Shown here: positions 1-5,437 of the stretch, one piece after another | Layout of the letters: each line of letters opens with the position of its first letter | Numbering within the stretch: position 1 is the stretch's first letter | Origin: Shewanella sp. | Lineage (GTDB): Bacteria > Pseudomonadota > Gammaproteobacteria > Enterobacterales > Shewanellaceae | Length of the DNA: 6,477 nt | Reading direction: 5' to 3' | Assembly: GCA_004195335.1 (NCBI GenBank) | Contig: SDWK01000547.1 | Coordinates: forward strand, 1 to 6,477 | Made by a program: the position numbers and the translations under genes | Notes under the pieces: generated by a model | Told to the model about the DNA's origin: nothing | The model's database searches: none | The model's input: the letters and a program-made list of their open reading frames with translations, nothing else

Positions 1-1
1 C

Positions 2-1645
2 TCCCGCGTGGGTATTCCTATCTTATTAGTCTTTCTCGGTGTCGGTATTATGGCCGGAGAAGACGGACCCGGTGGTATACATTTCGACGATTATTCAATC
101 GCTTATTTGGTGAGTAACTTAGCTCTTGCCGTTATTTTACTCGATGGTGGTATGCGTACCCGCGTCTCCAGTTTCCGGGTGGCCCTGTGGCCGGCACTCT
201 CCTTAGCTACATTTGGTGTGGCTATTACGACGGGTCTGACGGGAATGATGGCCGCCTATCTGTTCGACCTAAACTTATTACAAGGGCTATTGGTGGGCGC
301 TATCGTCGGTTCGACCGATGCCGCAGCTGTATTTTCATTATTGAAAGGCAAGCGTTTAAACGAACGTGTCGGTGCGACATTAGAGATTGAGTCCGGCAGT
401 AACGATCCCATGGCCGTCTTTTTAACGGTGACCTTAATTGCCATACTCGCTAGTGTGGGTGATGGGGTATCGGCAAGCTTCATGATGATGAGCTTTATCA
501 AGCAGTTTGGCCTGGGAGCATGTCTGGGCTTAGGTGGAGGCTGGTTGTTATGGCAATTGATTAATCGTATTCAGCTGGCCGACGGCTTATACCCTGTCTT
601 GGTGCTCAGTGGTGGGTTAATCGTATTTGCAATCTCAAATAGTCTGGGCGGTAGCGGTATCTTGTCAATCTACCTGTTGGGATTACTGCTGGGTAACCGT
701 GCGATACAGGGCCGACATACCATCTTGAGTGTGCTCGATGGCATGACCTGGCTGAGTCAGATAGGCATGTTCCTGGTCTTAGGCCTGCTTTTGACCCCAT
801 CGGATCTGACTGAGGTGGCGATCCCAGCGTTGGCATTGGCATTTGGTATGATCTTGTTTGCCAGGCCTGTTTCCGTGTGGCTGAGCCTGTTGCCATTTAA
901 AAGTTTTAGTAGTCGGGACCGTTGGTTCATCTCTTGGGTTGGGCTGCGAGGCGCCGTACCTATTATTTTAGCGGTATTTCCTATGATGGCGGGTCTTCCC
1001 AATGCCCAGCTTTATTTCAATGTCGCCTTCTTTGTCGTCTTAGTCTCTCTGTTGGTTCAGGGCTGCTCTTTAGGCAGGGCGGCGAGACTCGCTAAGGTTG
1101 AGTTGCCGACCATACCTAGCCCTATCTCCAGATCCGGCGTGGCCATCTACCCTAAGAGTGATTGGGAACTTTTTGTCTACCACCTCAGTGAGCATAAGTG
1201 GTGTGTGGGTGAGCCTATTCGCAGACTCAACATGCCGGTGGGCACACACATCGCGGCCCTGTACCGTGGTAAAGATATGCTGCACCCCTCGGGAAGCACT
1301 AAGCTGCAAACGGGAGATATTTTGTGTGTACTGGGCCATGAAAATGATCTCGATGCCCTGGGTACCCTGTTCAGTGAGGCGCCAATGCAGGAGGAGTTAC
1401 CTCGCTTCTTCGGTGACTTTTTTCTTGATGTCGATATTCAATTAGCCAGCCTGGCGCCGATATACGGACTCGTACTCGATGATGAGGCGCAATCTATGTC
1501 CGTTGGGGAATTGCTGGTTAAACATCTGGGGGATGAATTAGTGCTTGGGGATCAATTTGAATGGCAATCGCTGAATTGGGTTGTCTCTGAGCTAAGCCAG
1601 GGGATCGTTGTTAAGGTTGGTATACGTTTACCCGATGATTTGTAA
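2..1645 (+). CDS. nhaP2: NhaP2/CvrA-type K+(Na+)/H+ antiporter, 5' end outside the window
   Basis: Inner-membrane cation/proton antiporter of the CPA1 family; NhaP2 relatives export K+ (or Na+) in exchange for protons. The reading frame is open to the left window edge, and the GTG at 8 is an internal Val inside a conserved stretch ([15 protein letters not shown]), so the true start lies about 30 codons upstream. Counting the codon at 8 as 1, residues 1-365 are a chain of hydrophobic helices with the transport-core motifs STDAAAVFS (102-110) and [10 protein letters not shown] (129-138), whose acidic residues bind the cation. Residues ~395-460 resemble a TrkA-C/RCK-C domain ([13 protein letters not shown], then [11 protein letters not shown]), a regulatory ligand-binding unit. 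Residues ~465-545 match the CorC/HlyC transporter-associated domain that ends NhaP2. The three-domain order and length (~548 visible of ~575) support NhaP2 over a plain NhaP. No disruption is seen. Confidence 0.93.
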   Translation, partial: SRVGIPILLVFLGVGIMAGEDGPGGIHFDDYSIAYLVSNLALAVILLDGGMRTRVSSFRVALWPALSLATFGVAITTGLTGMMAAYLFDLNLLQGLLVGAIVGSTDAAAVFSLLKGKRLNERVGATLEIESGSNDPMAVFLTVTLIAILASVGDGVSASFMMMSFIKQFGLGACLGLGGGWLLWQLINRIQLADGLYPVLVLSGGLIVFAISNSLGGSGILSIYLLGLLLGNRAIQGRHTILSVLDGMTWLSQIGMFLVLGLLLTPSDLTEVAIPALALAFGMILFARPVSVWLSLLPFKSFSSRDRWFISWVGLRGAVPIILAVFPMMAGLPNAQLYFNVAFFVVLVSLLVQGCSLGRAARLAKVELPTIPSPISRSGVAIYPKSDWELFVYHLSEHKWCVGEPIRRLNMPVGTHIAALYRGKDMLHPSGSTKLQTGDILCVLGHENDLDALGTLFSEAPMQEELPRFFGDFFLDVDIQLASLAPIYGLVLDDEAQSMSVGELLVKHLGDELVLGDQFEWQSLNWVVSELSQGIVVKVGIRLPDDL

Positions 1646-1663
1646 GATTTTACCCGATAATGG

Positions 1664-1697
1664 GTCAGCTTTTATCATATTTGACTCGCGAGCTGAC
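1664..1697. repeat. 7-bp inverted repeat between nhaP2 and the fliB-like gene
   Basis: GTCAGCT (1664-1670) and AGCTGAC (1691-1697) are perfect inverted copies separated by 20 bases. It begins 18 bases after the nhaP2 stop, so it could be a weak transcript-end hairpin, but only three T follow it. The right arm lies in the spacer of the proposed downstream promoter, so an operator is the alternative. Seven base pairs with a 20-base loop could also arise by chance. Confidence 0.3.
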
Positions 1698-1708
1698 TTT
1701 GCTATCTT
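1681..1708 (+). promoter_or_regulatory. Candidate sigma-70 promoter for the fliB-like gene
   Basis: TTGACT (1681-1686, 5 of 6 matches to TTGACA) is followed after 16 bases by TATCTT (1703-1708, 4 of 6). TGC directly before the -10 supplies an extended -10 (TGn) element. Transcription would begin near 1715, leaving a leader of about 25 bases before the preferred ATG at 1740. It was called by eye; no other pair in this gap is as good. Confidence 0.45.
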
Positions 1709-1739
1709 ATAACTCCTTCTTATGTTTAAGAGAGGCTGT

Positions 1740-2921
1740 ATGGATAGCGCCATTGTTACCCCTAAGTATGTCAGTGATTTTAGCTGTATAGGCCCGGATT
1801 GCGAAGACAGCTGTTGTATCGGTTGGAATATCTATCTTGATAAGAAAAGCTATAAGAAGACCATAGCCCATCCTCAGTTGAAAGGGTTAGCTAAGTCGGC
1901 CCTGAAAAAAATTAAACGCAATAATGACCAGTGGGCCATAATCCAGACCGATGCTAAGGGAGCTTGCCTGTTTTTAGACAGCAACAAACTCTGTAAGATC
2001 CACGCTATAGCCGGTGAAGAGACCTTAGGTGACACCTGTAGAACTTATCCCAGAACGAGCCACATCAGAGAGAGTGACAAGTTCGAAACTCTCTCCCTGT
2101 CGTGTCCGGAAGCCGCCAGGCTGATACTATTCAGTCCCGATGCGTTTATGTTCGAACGTAAGTTGTCCGGGGCAAAAATGACCTCGTACCCTAGCCCTCT
2201 ATGGGTATCTAAGACATATGACTACAGCATCGAACTGCTGTTAAATGAACATCTCAATTGGCAACAGGCACTGCTCTCAATCGGGTTTCTAATCAATTCG
2301 GCCGACAAGGTGTGGCTCAAGGAATCTGAGGCGAGTGTACTGGATAGTCGCTTCGAACAACTGTCTTTACTGGCTGAACAAGGCGTTCTGCAGGAGCAAT
2401 ACCAAAAACTATCCTATGTATGTGAACATCAGGTTCAGGCATTTGCCGCATTTCATGCCATGTTCATCGATGCACACCCAAGGGCCGACGGGGTGAGGTT
2501 TAAAGAGATCGATGATGCCATCTCAGACGTATTAGATGAGGATAGAGTCCTCGATATCGATAGAATTAACCGTGCCTGGAACGATATCGCCTCCCCGGCA
2601 TTGGAGGAGCACGGAGATATCTTTAAGCGATATCTTTTGTATTATATGTATCACGAATACTTCCCGACCACTCTGGATGATAAACCACAATCGGCCTTTA
2701 GATTGATCGTGTTAGATTGCTTTATGTTGCGGTGTTATCTAGCCGTTATTGCAAATAAAAATAACGGGTTATCAGAGCGTGACATTATTCTTTGTTTTCA
2801 GGTCTATCATGTCGTGCGTCAGCATCAGTCTACCTTTATTAAGGGGGCAACAGAGATAATGGAGAAATTTAGCTTCTCCAATGTGGCTGGCATTATCAGC
2901 CTGTTAAAAACTCAGGATTAG
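1740..2921 (+). CDS. fliB: FliB-like lysine-N-methylase family protein
   Basis: Resembles the FliB family, named for the Salmonella enzyme that methylates lysine side chains of flagellin. The N-terminus carries the family's cysteine cluster, C16-x4-C21-x3-C25-C26 in FSCIGPDCEDSCCIGW, followed by C76, C85 (CLFLDSNKLC), C100 (DTCRTYP) and C122 (LSCPEAA). This set suggests a bound metal or iron-sulfur centre. The C-terminal two thirds are helical with no motif I can name, and no classical SAM-binding loop is evident. There is no signal peptide, so it should be cytoplasmic. An ATG at 1722 would add six residues (MFKRGC), but it lacks a ribosome binding site; ATG 1740 has AGAGG at 1731-1735 and gives the usual family N-terminus, 393 aa. 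No flagellin or chaperone gene adjoins it, so the substrate is unknown and the symbol is by family only. Confidence 0.75.
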   Translation: MDSAIVTPKYVSDFSCIGPDCEDSCCIGWNIYLDKKSYKKTIAHPQLKGLAKSALKKIKRNNDQWAIIQTDAKGACLFLDSNKLCKIHAIAGEETLGDTCRTYPRTSHIRESDKFETLSLSCPEAARLILFSPDAFMFERKLSGAKMTSYPSPLWVSKTYDYSIELLLNEHLNWQQALLSIGFLINSADKVWLKESEASVLDSRFEQLSLLAEQGVLQEQYQKLSYVCEHQVQAFAAFHAMFIDAHPRADGVRFKEIDDAISDVLDEDRVLDIDRINRAWNDIASPALEEHGDIFKRYLLYYMYHEYFPTTLDDKPQSAFRLIVLDCFMLRCYLAVIANKNNGLSERDIILCFQVYHVVRQHQSTFIKGATEIMEKFSFSNVAGIISLLKTQD

Positions 2922-2990
2922 TTTCGATCTCTTCACTGTAGTTGATTGCAGTAAAACTAACTTTCCAGGCTTGTTCAACATAGACTGATA

Positions 2991-3021
2991 TGCGTGCACA
3001 CTGAAGCTTGAGTGTGCCGCA
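2991..3021. repeat. Strong hairpin downstream of the fliB-like gene
   Basis: The left arm TGCG-T-GCACACT (2991-3002) pairs with AGTGTGCCGCA (3011-3021). This gives 11 base pairs with one bulged T and an 8-base loop (GAAGCTTG). It lies 70 bases after the fliB-like stop codon. No run of T follows in the + direction, so it is not a standard rho-independent terminator. It may protect the 3' end of the upstream transcript or be a protein-binding site. Confidence 0.4.
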
Positions 3022-3098
3022 ATAGTCCGCCCATCAGCTCTCCCCATCGACAAACCTTCCCCTACCACATCAAATGTTAAATTCGCGTTGACATTTCT

Positions 3099-3136
3099 TC
3101 AACATTTTCTGGGTTAGACTTAAAAGAAGATGTTGA
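3099..3136. promoter_or_regulatory. 12-bp inverted repeat, candidate operator or leader stem-loop
   Basis: TCAACATTTTCT (3099-3110) and AGAAGATGTTGA (3125-3136) are inverted copies with 11 of 12 matches. The one mismatch is a G-U pair in RNA, so a transcript could form a full 12-bp stem with a 14-base loop. The perfect -35 hexamer at 3088-3093 lies just upstream, so a regulator bound here would cover the promoter region. GTTGA at 3087-3091 can also pair with TCAAC at 3099-3103, giving an alternative small hairpin. Confidence 0.4.
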
Positions 3137-3228
3137 TACTCGTGCAGACGGTACATATTTCATTGAAATTACGAGTTTTATCTTAAGGCTGATTTCAATT
3201 TTTTCGATAGCGGATTAGAGTGAGACTA

Positions 3229-3291
3229 ATGCGTGCGTTATGTGTCGATTTGGTTAGCGAGTTGATGGTGACAATAAATCAGGATGTATAA
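3229..3291 (+). CDS. Possible 20-codon leader peptide overlapping the tlpA-like start
   Basis: ATG at 3229 opens a 20-codon frame (MRALCVDLVSELMVTINQDV) that ends in TAA at 3289-3291. This stop shares its last A with the ATG of the tlpA-like gene (TAATG). A purine-rich GAGTGAG (3218-3224) lies 4 bases before the ATG and could serve as a weak ribosome binding site. The one-base overlap is typical of translational coupling. The peptide has no recognisable family and no run of identical regulatory codons. A chance ORF of this length is quite possible, so this is a suggestion only. Confidence 0.25.
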   Translation: MRALCVDLVSELMVTINQDV

Positions 3292-3758
3292 TGAAAAAAC
3301 TATTGCTGTTGCTGAGTTTTATGACGTGGAGCTTAAGTGCCGCACCGTCATTGGACTACCAGGTACAAAATTTTCAAGGCGAATTGGTCAGCCTGAGTGA
3401 GTTTAAGGGGAAAGTGGTCTATCTGGATTTTTGGGCCTCATGGTGTGGGCCTTGTCGTAAGTCTTTTCCGTGGATGAACGCCATGCATCAAAAATACCAA
3501 CAACAGGGGCTGGCCATTGTTGCCATTAACTTAGATGAAAATAAGGCGTTAGCTGAAAAGTTTCTATCAAAATTACCCGCCGATTTTCATATCCGTTTCG
3601 ACCCGCAAGCGGATGTCGCCAGTCAGTTTGAACTATTAGGTATGCCAAGCAGTTATATCTTCAATCGCCAAGGAGAATTAGTACAAAAACACCAAGGCTT
3701 TTATGAAGAAAACTTAGCTGCTTATGAAAATGAAATCGTTGAATTGCTGAAGGAGTAA
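3291..3758 (+). CDS. Secreted TlpA/ResA-like thioredoxin-fold protein
   Basis: Predicted envelope thiol-disulfide oxidoreductase, 155 aa. Residues 1-17 form a Sec signal peptide (KK, a run of Leu, then SLSA before APS), with no lipobox, so it should be soluble in the periplasm. The thioredoxin fold follows: strand KVVYLDFWAS, active site W51-C52-G53-P54-C55, strand LAIVAINLDEN, and the conserved cis-Pro loop G-M-P119-S-S-Y. C52 and C55 are its only cysteines. The N-terminal YQVQNFQGELVSLSEFKGK is typical of TlpA/ResA/AhpC-TSA-like proteins. The start is supported by AGGA at 3281-3284, six bases upstream. It is the first gene of a tight set, and only 3 bases separate it from the lipoprotein gene. 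Given its place, it most likely keeps the cysteines of the next gene product reduced, or oxidises them or helps load a ligand. A cytochrome c maturation role is less likely because no ccm or cytochrome gene is near. Confidence 0.88.
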   Translation: MKKLLLLLSFMTWSLSAAPSLDYQVQNFQGELVSLSEFKGKVVYLDFWASWCGPCRKSFPWMNAMHQKYQQQGLAIVAINLDENKALAEKFLSKLPADFHIRFDPQADVASQFELLGMPSSYIFNRQGELVQKHQGFYEENLAAYENEIVELLKE

Positions 3759-3761
3759 CCC

Positions 3762-3977
3762 ATGAATCGAACCATCATATCTATTGCGATTGCGATCAGT
3801 TTATCCGCTTGTTCAAGCCTGGGTGTCGAGCCCTGGGAAAAAGATCAGTTGGCTCGGGCCGATATGGCGCTGGACAGTGAGAAATTAGACTTAGCCCTCG
3901 ATGACCATATCTATTTCAGTAAAGAGGGGAGCAGTGGCGGCCGCTCACTCGCGGGAGGAGGATGCGGATGCAATTAA
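3762..3977 (+). CDS. DUF4266-type small outer-membrane lipoprotein with GGGCGCN tail
   Basis: A 71-residue lipoprotein of unknown function that I recognise as the DUF4266 type. Residues 1-16 are a hydrophobic signal with lipobox L14-S-A-C17; Ser-Ser follows the lipidated Cys, with no Asp at +2, so sorting to the outer membrane is expected. The mature chain is only 55 residues: VEPWEKDQLARADMAL (22-37), then DHIYFSKEGSSGGRSLAGGGCGCN (48-71; shown here as its segments DHIYFSKEG and GGRSLAGGGCGCN). C68 and C70 in the terminal GGGCGCN are the only cysteines besides the lipid anchor. A short CGC at a flexible Gly-rich end suggests metal binding, a redox-active thiol pair or a modification site; this is inference. 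AGGAG at 3751-3755, overlapping the end of the upstream gene, gives a 6-base spacing to the ATG. The 3' end overlaps the barrel gene by 10 bases, so the two are probably made together. Confidence 0.85.
   Translation: MNRTIISIAIAISLSACSSLGVEPWEKDQLARADMALDSEKLDLALDDHIYFSKEGSSGGRSLAGGGCGCN
3954..3961 (+). promoter_or_regulatory. Ribosome binding site of the barrel gene inside the lipoprotein's Gly codons
   Basis: GGAGGAGG contains a perfect AGGAGG (3956-3961). It is 6 bases from the ATG at 3968 but directly abuts the ATG at 3962, so it decides the start in favour of 3968. The same bases encode the Gly-Gly-Gly of the lipoprotein's GGGCGCN tail, so one stretch serves both genes. Confidence 0.75.
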
Positions 3978-5266
3978 AAAATAAGCCAAAGATATCTACA
4001 GCATTAGCGCTTGCTAGTTGCGCTCTTGTTGGGCAAAGCGCTCAGGTTCAAGCCGGTGAAGAAAAGTTGGATGATTGGAAAGTCGATGCTGCCATCATGT
4101 ACTACGGTGAGGAGGATAGAGTCCAGGCCGTTGAAGCTATCGGCAATGTGCAAAAAGCATTTGGCGATGAGTCTCTATTGGATATGAAACTGGTTGTGGA
4201 TAGCTTGACCGGCGCATCGGCGTCAGGTGCTGTCGCCCAGGCAGAAACTCAAACCTTTACCCGTCCCTCCGGTGATGGTCAATATCAAACTGCCCCTGGT
4301 GAAACGCCTCTCGATGATACCTTTCATGATACCCGAGTACAGGCAAGTGCCAACTGGGCCGAAATCTTGTCTCCGGTATGGAAAACCAATGTGGGTGTGA
4401 ATGGATCTAAGGAATTTGATTATTTTTCTATGGGTCTCAATGCTGGGGTTGAGCGCAGCTTCAATAAAGACAACACCACACTGGTGTTATCGGGTGCTTA
4501 CACCTTCGATACCATAGATCCTGTCGGTGGCAAACCCGTGGCGTTTTCTGCCATGGCGCTTAGAGGAGATTATAATACCGAAGAGGAATATAGAGCGGCT
4601 TTCGATCAGACTCGTATGGGGGGAACTGAAGACAAGAAAACCATGGATATGATGTTGAGTGTCACTCAGGTGCTGAGTCGTAGATGGGTGTTTCAGGCAA
4701 ACTACGGCCTGTCTAGCGTATCGGGCTATATGACAGATCCCTACAAAATCTTGAGTCAGGTCGATGATACTGGGACAACACAGAGTTATCTATATGAGAA
4801 TCGCCCGGACTCTCGTCTCAAACACAGCTTTTATATGATGACGAAAGGGGCGTTGGATTCGGGTGTGGTTGATTTTTCTTACCGTTACACTACCGATGAT
4901 TGGGACTTAAACTCACATACGCTGGAGACCCATTATCGCTACTATTTCAGTGGGCGCTTCTATGGGCAGGTGCATCTGAGATATTATCAGCAACAAGCCG
5001 CCAATTTTTATCGTCCCTTCCTGATGGCGGGCGAACCTCTTCCCGAATATGCCAGTGCCGATTACCGTATCGGTGATATGACCAGTTATACTTTGGGGCT
5101 CAAGTTTGGGCAGCGTCTCTCCGGCGGTCATGAGATGAGTTATCGACTGGAGTATTACCAACAGAACCCTGAGAATAATGGCACCGAGTTAGTCGGGCAG
5201 TTGCAAGATCAGGATCTGTTTCCTGAGGTGAAAGCCATCATGGCACAGGTGAGTTATTCTTTTTAA
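3968..5266 (+). CDS. DUF3570-type outer-membrane beta-barrel with a flavinylation-like motif
   Basis: Predicted outer-membrane beta-barrel of unknown function, 432 aa from ATG 3968 (an ATG two codons earlier is too close to the Shine-Dalgarno). Residues 1-29 are a signal peptide with likely cleavage at AQVQA/GEEK. The rest alternates polar and hydrophobic residues in short aromatic-rich strands (for example THYRYYFSGRFYGQVHLRYY and TSYTLGLKFGQRL). The protein ends in SYSF, with the C-terminal Phe that BAM recognises. The segment LVVDSLTGASASGA (residues 75-88) contains D78-S-L-T-G-A-S84, close to the FMN attachment signature of NqrC and RnfG. A polar stretch rich in Thr, Pro and Gly follows (~90-120). 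There are no cysteines after the signal peptide. Co-location with an ApbE homologue, a thioredoxin and the DUF4266 lipoprotein implies a redox role at the cell surface. A porin or receptor without cofactor remains possible. Confidence 0.85.
   Translation: MQLKNKPKISTALALASCALVGQSAQVQAGEEKLDDWKVDAAIMYYGEEDRVQAVEAIGNVQKAFGDESLLDMKLVVDSLTGASASGAVAQAETQTFTRPSGDGQYQTAPGETPLDDTFHDTRVQASANWAEILSPVWKTNVGVNGSKEFDYFSMGLNAGVERSFNKDNTTLVLSGAYTFDTIDPVGGKPVAFSAMALRGDYNTEEEYRAAFDQTRMGGTEDKKTMDMMLSVTQVLSRRWVFQANYGLSSVSGYMTDPYKILSQVDDTGTTQSYLYENRPDSRLKHSFYMMTKGALDSGVVDFSYRYTTDDWDLNSHTLETHYRYYFSGRFYGQVHLRYYQQQAANFYRPFLMAGEPLPEYASADYRIGDMTSYTLGLKFGQRLSGGHEMSYRLEYYQQNPENNGTELVGQLQDQDLFPEVKAIMAQVSYSF
4199..4219 (+). 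other. Codons for candidate FMN attachment motif DSLTGAS
   Basis: Encodes Asp-Ser-Leu-Thr-Gly-Ala-Ser, residues 78-84 of the barrel protein. Known ApbE substrates carry D-x-x-[ST]-[GS]-A-[TS], with the last Thr (sometimes Ser) esterified to FMN phosphate. Here the acceptor would be Ser84 (codon 4217-4219). It lies after a strand-like segment and before a long polar stretch. Attachment is inferred, not shown. Confidence 0.5.
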
Positions 5267-5314
5267 ACGTTAGCGAACTGAAAACTCGTAAAGTGAAGAC
5301 GTCAGCATGCCGCC

Positions 5315-5339
5315 CTCCTATCATGCAAGGTGATGGGAG
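5315..5339. repeat. 9-bp hairpin between the barrel gene and apbE
   Basis: CTCCTATCA (5315-5323) pairs with TGATGGGAG (5331-5339) around a 7-base loop; eight pairs are Watson-Crick and one is G-U. It lies 48 bases after the barrel stop codon. No T run follows, so it would at most be a leaky terminator or an mRNA processing or stabilising element that lowers apbE expression relative to the barrel. Confidence 0.4.
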
Positions 5340-5348
5340 AACGCATAA

Positions 5349-5408
5349 TTGAGTTGATTTGAGCTGATTTGAGCTGATTTAATTTAAGCTGAGTTAGGTT
5401 AGGTTGAA
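5349..5408 (+). repeat. Twelve imperfect pentanucleotide repeats upstream of apbE
   Basis: The 60 bases divide exactly into twelve 5-base units: TTGAG, TTGAT, TTGAG, CTGAT, TTGAG, CTGAT, TTAAT, TTAAG, CTGAG, TTAGG, TTAGG, TTGAA. It includes two perfect tandem copies of the 10-mer TTGAGCTGAT (5359-5378), preceded by a third with one change. Its likely origin is slippage. It also carries the best promoter-like sequence in this gap. Confidence 0.65.
5354..5383 (+). promoter_or_regulatory. Candidate apbE promoter inside the repeat run
   Basis: TTGATT (5354-5359, 4 of 6) is followed after 18 bases by TTTAAT (5378-5383, 5 of 6), with TGA immediately before it as an extended -10. Transcription would start near 5390. 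The surrounding repeats are themselves TTGA-rich, so part of this match is expected by chance. If real, apbE is transcribed on its own as well as from upstream. Confidence 0.3.
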
Positions 5409-5437
5409 CAGAGTCTAGCGAAGTTAAAAGCGGGAGA

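Larger units (their letters stand above)
2922..3290. other. 369-base intergenic region upstream of the tlpA-DUF4266-DUF3570 genes
   Basis: No long ORF on either strand and no tRNA- or rRNA-like structure is recognisable. It contains a bulged 11-bp hairpin (2991-3021), a 12-bp inverted repeat (3099-3136) and a possible 20-codon leader ORF (3229-3291), each listed separately. A perfect -35 hexamer TTGACA stands at 3088-3093, but no good -10 follows at 16-18 bases. TTGATA (3133-3138) with TATTTC (3156-3161), 17 bases apart, is a weak alternative. The promoter of the redox genes is probably here, but I cannot place it confidently. Confidence 0.6.

Noticed and set aside
8..10. GTG at 8 as the start of the antiporter
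   Set aside because: It lies inside a conserved motif, the frame is open to the left edge, and no ribosome binding site precedes it; the gene is cut by the window.
606..1002. Antisense ORFs over the antiporter gene (606-896 and 757-1002)
   Set aside because: Low-complexity shadow frames opposite a well-supported gene, with no family resemblance.
1722..1739. ATG 1722 as start of the fliB-like gene
   Set aside because: No Shine-Dalgarno upstream; ATG 1740 has AGAGG at a workable spacing and gives the typical family N-terminus.
1785..1818. Radical SAM CxxxCxxC motif in the cysteine cluster of the fliB-like protein
   Set aside because: The spacing is C-x4-C-x3-C-C, which does not fit CxxxCxxC. 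A metal or iron-sulfur site is possible, but the classical motif is absent.
3088..3120. Full sigma-70 promoter built on TTGACA at 3088
   Set aside because: The -35 is perfect, but no acceptable -10 occurs 16-18 bases downstream; TAGACT at 3115-3120 is 21 bases away.
4010..4021. Lipobox L-A-S-C in the barrel's signal peptide
   Set aside because: The four residues fit a lipobox, but a better signal peptidase I site (AQVQA/G) follows and beta-barrels are not usually lipidated. Chance match is more likely.
5349..5408. CRISPR or phage attachment site at the repeat run
   Set aside because: Units are 5 bases, contiguous and imperfect, with no spacers, and no integrase or cas gene is present.
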